A DNA stretch of 42,606 nucleotides, taken from positions 222 through 42,827 of the forward strand of contig DBDA01000012.1 in the NCBI GenBank assembly GCA_002293375.1. The letters run 5' to 3'. The stretch is from Odoribacter sp. UBA944. Lineage in GTDB: Bacteria; Bacteroidota; Bacteroidia; Bacteroidales; Marinifilaceae. Below are positions 40,443 to 42,606 of the stretch, in pieces (position 1 is the stretch's first letter; every line of letters begins with the position of its first letter). The notes beneath the pieces are model-generated. The model saw only the letters and a list, made by a program, of their open reading frames with translations, was not told the DNA's origin and made no database searches. Made by a program: the position numbers and the translations under genes.

Positions 40443-41366
40443 TTATTTGTTCACCTGGAATTTTTTATCCCCTTTTTCCAGAAAATTGACGATCTGTCGG
40501 GCAGCGGCCAATCCGGCATTAATATTTGCCTCTTCGGTTTGCGCTCCCATTTTTTTCGGGGTAAAGAAATAACGTCCTTCAAAAGGAGCGTATTCCGCTG
40601 CATTGTCCGGAGCAATATCCGAAAGATACCTAAAATCAGGCCTGTCTGCCATTAATTTCACCAATCCGGCTTCATCAATCACCTCCTTGCGGGCTGTATT
40701 AACCAATACGCCACCCTTCGGCATGCGGTTCAACAAATCATAATTGATAGACTTTTTGGTCTTCTCCGTAGCGGGAATATGCAAAGAAACGTAGTCGCAC
40801 ATTTCATACAGTTTTTCTACGGATTCCACCGGTATCGCACCTGCCTGCTTAATCTGCTCCGCCGTCATAAAAGGGTCAAAAGCATATACTTCCATACCAA
40901 ACCCGTGTGCAATACGGCCTACATTCTGCCCTACATTTCCATACGCATGTACGCCAATTTTTTTCCCTTTCAACTCCGTACCCGATTTACCGGTATAGAA
41001 GTTGCGGGCGGAAGAAACCATCATCCCAAATGCCAATTCGGCTACCGCATTGGAATTCTGTCCGGGGGTATTCATGGCCACCACGCCTTTATCCGTACAA
41101 GCCTGAAGGTCGATGTTGTCATATCCCGCTCCGGCGCGTACAATGACTTTCAGTTTTTTAGCTGCATCTATCACCTCTTTGGTCGCATTATCCGAACGAA
41201 TAATCATTGCGTCCACATCCGCCACTGCTGCAATCAACTCTGCGGGTGATGTATATTTTTCCAATAAAACCAATTGATAACCTTGTTTTTCAACGATTTC
41301 CCTGATTCCTTTCACTGCCACAGGAGCGAACGGTTTATCTGTTGCAATCAATACTTTTACTGACAT
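40443..41366 (-). CDS. serA: D-3-phosphoglycerate dehydrogenase, short type
   Basis: A 307-residue NAD-dependent D-2-hydroxyacid dehydrogenase. The NAD-binding loop GVHAYGNVGQNVGRIAHGFG (138-157) with the downstream acidic D164, the region VRAGAGYDNIDL (76-87) and VNTARKEVIDEAGL (222-235) are seen. There is no ACT or ASB regulatory domain after residue 305. It oxidises 3-phosphoglycerate to phosphohydroxypyruvate, the first step of serine synthesis. The site that is normally TPHxGA with the catalytic His reads TPKKMGAQT (K271-K272), as reported for the Entamoeba/Bacteroides short type, where Lys replaces His. It follows serC with a 74-bp gap containing a hairpin. Confidence 0.92.
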   Translation of the reverse strand: MSVKVLIATDKPFAPVAVKGIREIVEKQGYQLVLLEKYTSPAELIAAVADVDAMIIRSDNATKEVIDAAKKLKVIVRAGAGYDNIDLQACTDKGVVAMNTPGQNSNAVAELAFGMMVSSARNFYTGKSGTELKGKKIGVHAYGNVGQNVGRIAHGFGMEVYAFDPFMTAEQIKQAGAIPVESVEKLYEMCDYVSLHIPATEKTKKSINYDLLNRMPKGGVLVNTARKEVIDEAGLVKLMADRPDFRYLSDIAPDNAAEYAPFEGRYFFTPKKMGAQTEEANINAGLAAARQIVNFLEKGDKKFQVNK

Positions 41367-41397
41367 GATTTTTTGTTTATAAGTTGTTTAAAAATAA

Positions 41398-41424
41398 ATG
41401 ATGAGCCATACACATAGCCCATCA
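41398..41424. terminator. hairpin in the gap between serC and serA
   Basis: ATGATG (41398-41403) and CATCAT (41419-41424) form a stem extended by two GC pairs beyond one mismatch, enclosing a 9-nt loop. On the minus strand the sequence that follows is T-rich (TTTATTTTTAAAC). It is a weaker structure than the one before DUF1015. Confidence 0.4.
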
Positions 41425-41440
41425 TCTATCTTATTGGTTA

Positions 41441-42514
41441 TTACGCGTTTTTCTTTTCAAATTCACGCATCGCATCCACCAACACATTTACATCCTCCAT
41501 CGTACAAGCGTTATACGTAGAAGCCCTGAAACCTCCTACAGAGCGGTGCCCTTTTATTCCCACAATATTTTTGGTCTTGCAGAAATCAATAAACTCTTTT
41601 TCCAAGGCTTCGTAACCCTCTTTCAACAAGAAAGGAATATTCATCCTGGAACGGGAACCCTCTTTTACCACCGGACGGAACATTTTGCTTGTTTCCAGGT
41701 AGTTATAGATTGCATCCGCGCGCTGTATAGCCAATTTTTCCATCGCTTTTACTCCGCCCATCTCTTTCACCCATTTCAGGGTCTCTTTCACGGCAAAAAT
41801 ATTGATACAGGGAGGCGTATTATACATGGATTCTTTTTCCACGTGGGTTTTGTAACGCAACATGGTCGGGATAGTACGGTCGGCCACCACGTTGTTCAGG
41901 AACTCATCCTTAATGATGACAAACGTTACACCCGCAGGCCCAAGGTTTTTCTGGCATCCGCCGTAAATCATGGCATATTTGGCAACATCCACCGGACGGC
42001 TGCAAATGTCCGACGACATATCCGAAATCAAGGGCACCGGAGAAACCGGGTCGGTCAACAGTTCCGTACCGCGGATCGTGTTGTTGGAAGTGATGTGCAT
42101 GTAATCCACATCCGAAGGGATTGTGAACTCCGGATAATACGTAAACCCGTCCGCTTCCGAAGAGGCCACCAATACTACCTCCCCGAACATTTTAGCCTCC
42201 TTAATGGCTGCCGTAGACCAGGTTCCGGTATTTACATACCCCGCTTTTTTCTTCATAAAATTAAACGGGATCATGCAGAACTGCATGCTGGCTCCGCCTC
42301 CCAGGAACAGTACGGAATACCCTTCCGGTACGCTCAATACTTCTTTGAACAGTGCAACCGCTTCATCATAAACAGCTTGAAAATCCGAAGAACGGTGGGA
42401 CACTTCCATAATGGATTGACCGGTATTTCCGAACTCCAATACAGCAGCAGCCGTGTTCTTCAACGTTGAATCCGGCAACTTACAGGGACCTGCATTAAAA
42501 ATATGCTTTCTCAT
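41441..42514 (-). CDS. serC: phosphoserine aminotransferase
   Basis: A 357-residue class V aminotransferase. The start KHIFNAGPCKLPDSTL, EVSHRSSDFQAVYDEA, FLGGGASMQFCMIPFN, SDMSSDICSRPVD and the PLP lysine in YGGCQKNLGPAGVTFVI (K189) match SerC; HRSVGGFRASTYNACT closes the active site. It converts phosphohydroxypyruvate and glutamate to phosphoserine and also serves pyridoxal synthesis in some bacteria. It is first of the three-gene minus-strand cluster. Its leader carries a short tandem repeat (ATTGTTA twice near 42524-42537). No clear -33/-7 pair is seen before the window ends. Confidence 0.95.
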   Translation of the reverse strand: MRKHIFNAGPCKLPDSTLKNTAAAVLEFGNTGQSIMEVSHRSSDFQAVYDEAVALFKEVLSVPEGYSVLFLGGGASMQFCMIPFNFMKKKAGYVNTGTWSTAAIKEAKMFGEVVLVASSEADGFTYYPEFTIPSDVDYMHITSNNTIRGTELLTDPVSPVPLISDMSSDICSRPVDVAKYAMIYGGCQKNLGPAGVTFVIIKDEFLNNVVADRTIPTMLRYKTHVEKESMYNTPPCINIFAVKETLKWVKEMGGVKAMEKLAIQRADAIYNYLETSKMFRPVVKEGSRSRMNIPFLLKEGYEALEKEFIDFCKTKNIVGIKGHRSVGGFRASTYNACTMEDVNVLVDAMREFEKKNA

Positions 42515-42606
42515 GATTTAAAATTGTTAATTGTTAATTATAAGTCATTTATATCTATTTAAAAAAATGGTGTTTTTGAAATTGTTGCTTTCAGCGCTTT
42601 GTTTCT

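Overview
The window is a chromosomal segment from a member of the Bacteroidota, most likely the order Bacteroidales. Four things point there. Promoters repeatedly match the Bacteroides form TTTG-N19-20-TAnnTTTG. There is a short RpoD-type sigma factor of about 290 residues. Several families are characteristic of the phylum (DUF3822, DUF4293, GH109, TonB-dependent receptor with a carboxypeptidase-regulatory-like domain, short SerA without an ACT domain). Spermidine is made by the carboxyspermidine route. Base composition looks close to half GC in genes and AT-rich between them. I cannot name the genus. No phage, integrase, transposase, CRISPR array or rRNA operon is visible, and most of the window is ordinary core genome.

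Layout, left to right. 1-2327 (minus): a DUF47/PhoU-like regulator, a PiT phosphate transporter and the first 174 codons of a TonB-dependent receptor. 2533-6285 (plus): carboxy(nor)spermidine dehydrogenase, its decarboxylase and the 23S rRNA methyltransferase RlmD, closely spaced. 6405-13041: two glycosidases likely acting on host-type glycans (GH109 lipoprotein, GH29 fucosidase), a TlpA-type lipoprotein, a DUF2461 protein, a UDG-family glycosylase with an HD phosphohydrolase, and a small GNAT protein. 13155-14649: a Cys-rich mini-protein, an RpoD-like sigma factor and ribosomal protein L34. 14749-17563: an unknown protein converging on a secreted helix-hairpin-helix/beta-barrel protein. 17886-23368 (plus): nucleoside phosphorylase, DUF4293 protein and C69 peptidase, then ribosomal protein L19 with a structured leader, then a phosphohexomutase. 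23375-27666: a RecD-like helicase, an operon of pseudopilin-like protein, DUF3822 protein and RsmD, and a small outer-membrane barrel. 27694-30784 (minus): glycine decarboxylase GcvP and tRNA-Thr(CGU). 30841-38934 (minus): an alpha-2-macroglobulin without its thioester, followed by penicillin-binding protein 1C. 39122-42514 (minus): serC, serA and a DUF1015 gene.

The most interesting unexplained items are these: the pairing of a pseudopilin-like membrane protein with a PilM-like (DUF3822) protein; DUF1015 placed last in a serine operon that lacks a phosphatase; the L19 leader; three tandem 11-bp repeats before the nucleoside phosphorylase operon; a (Cys-Gly)4 insert in GcvP; and a primary-like second sigma factor. 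I found nothing that is clearly a new defence or mobile system.
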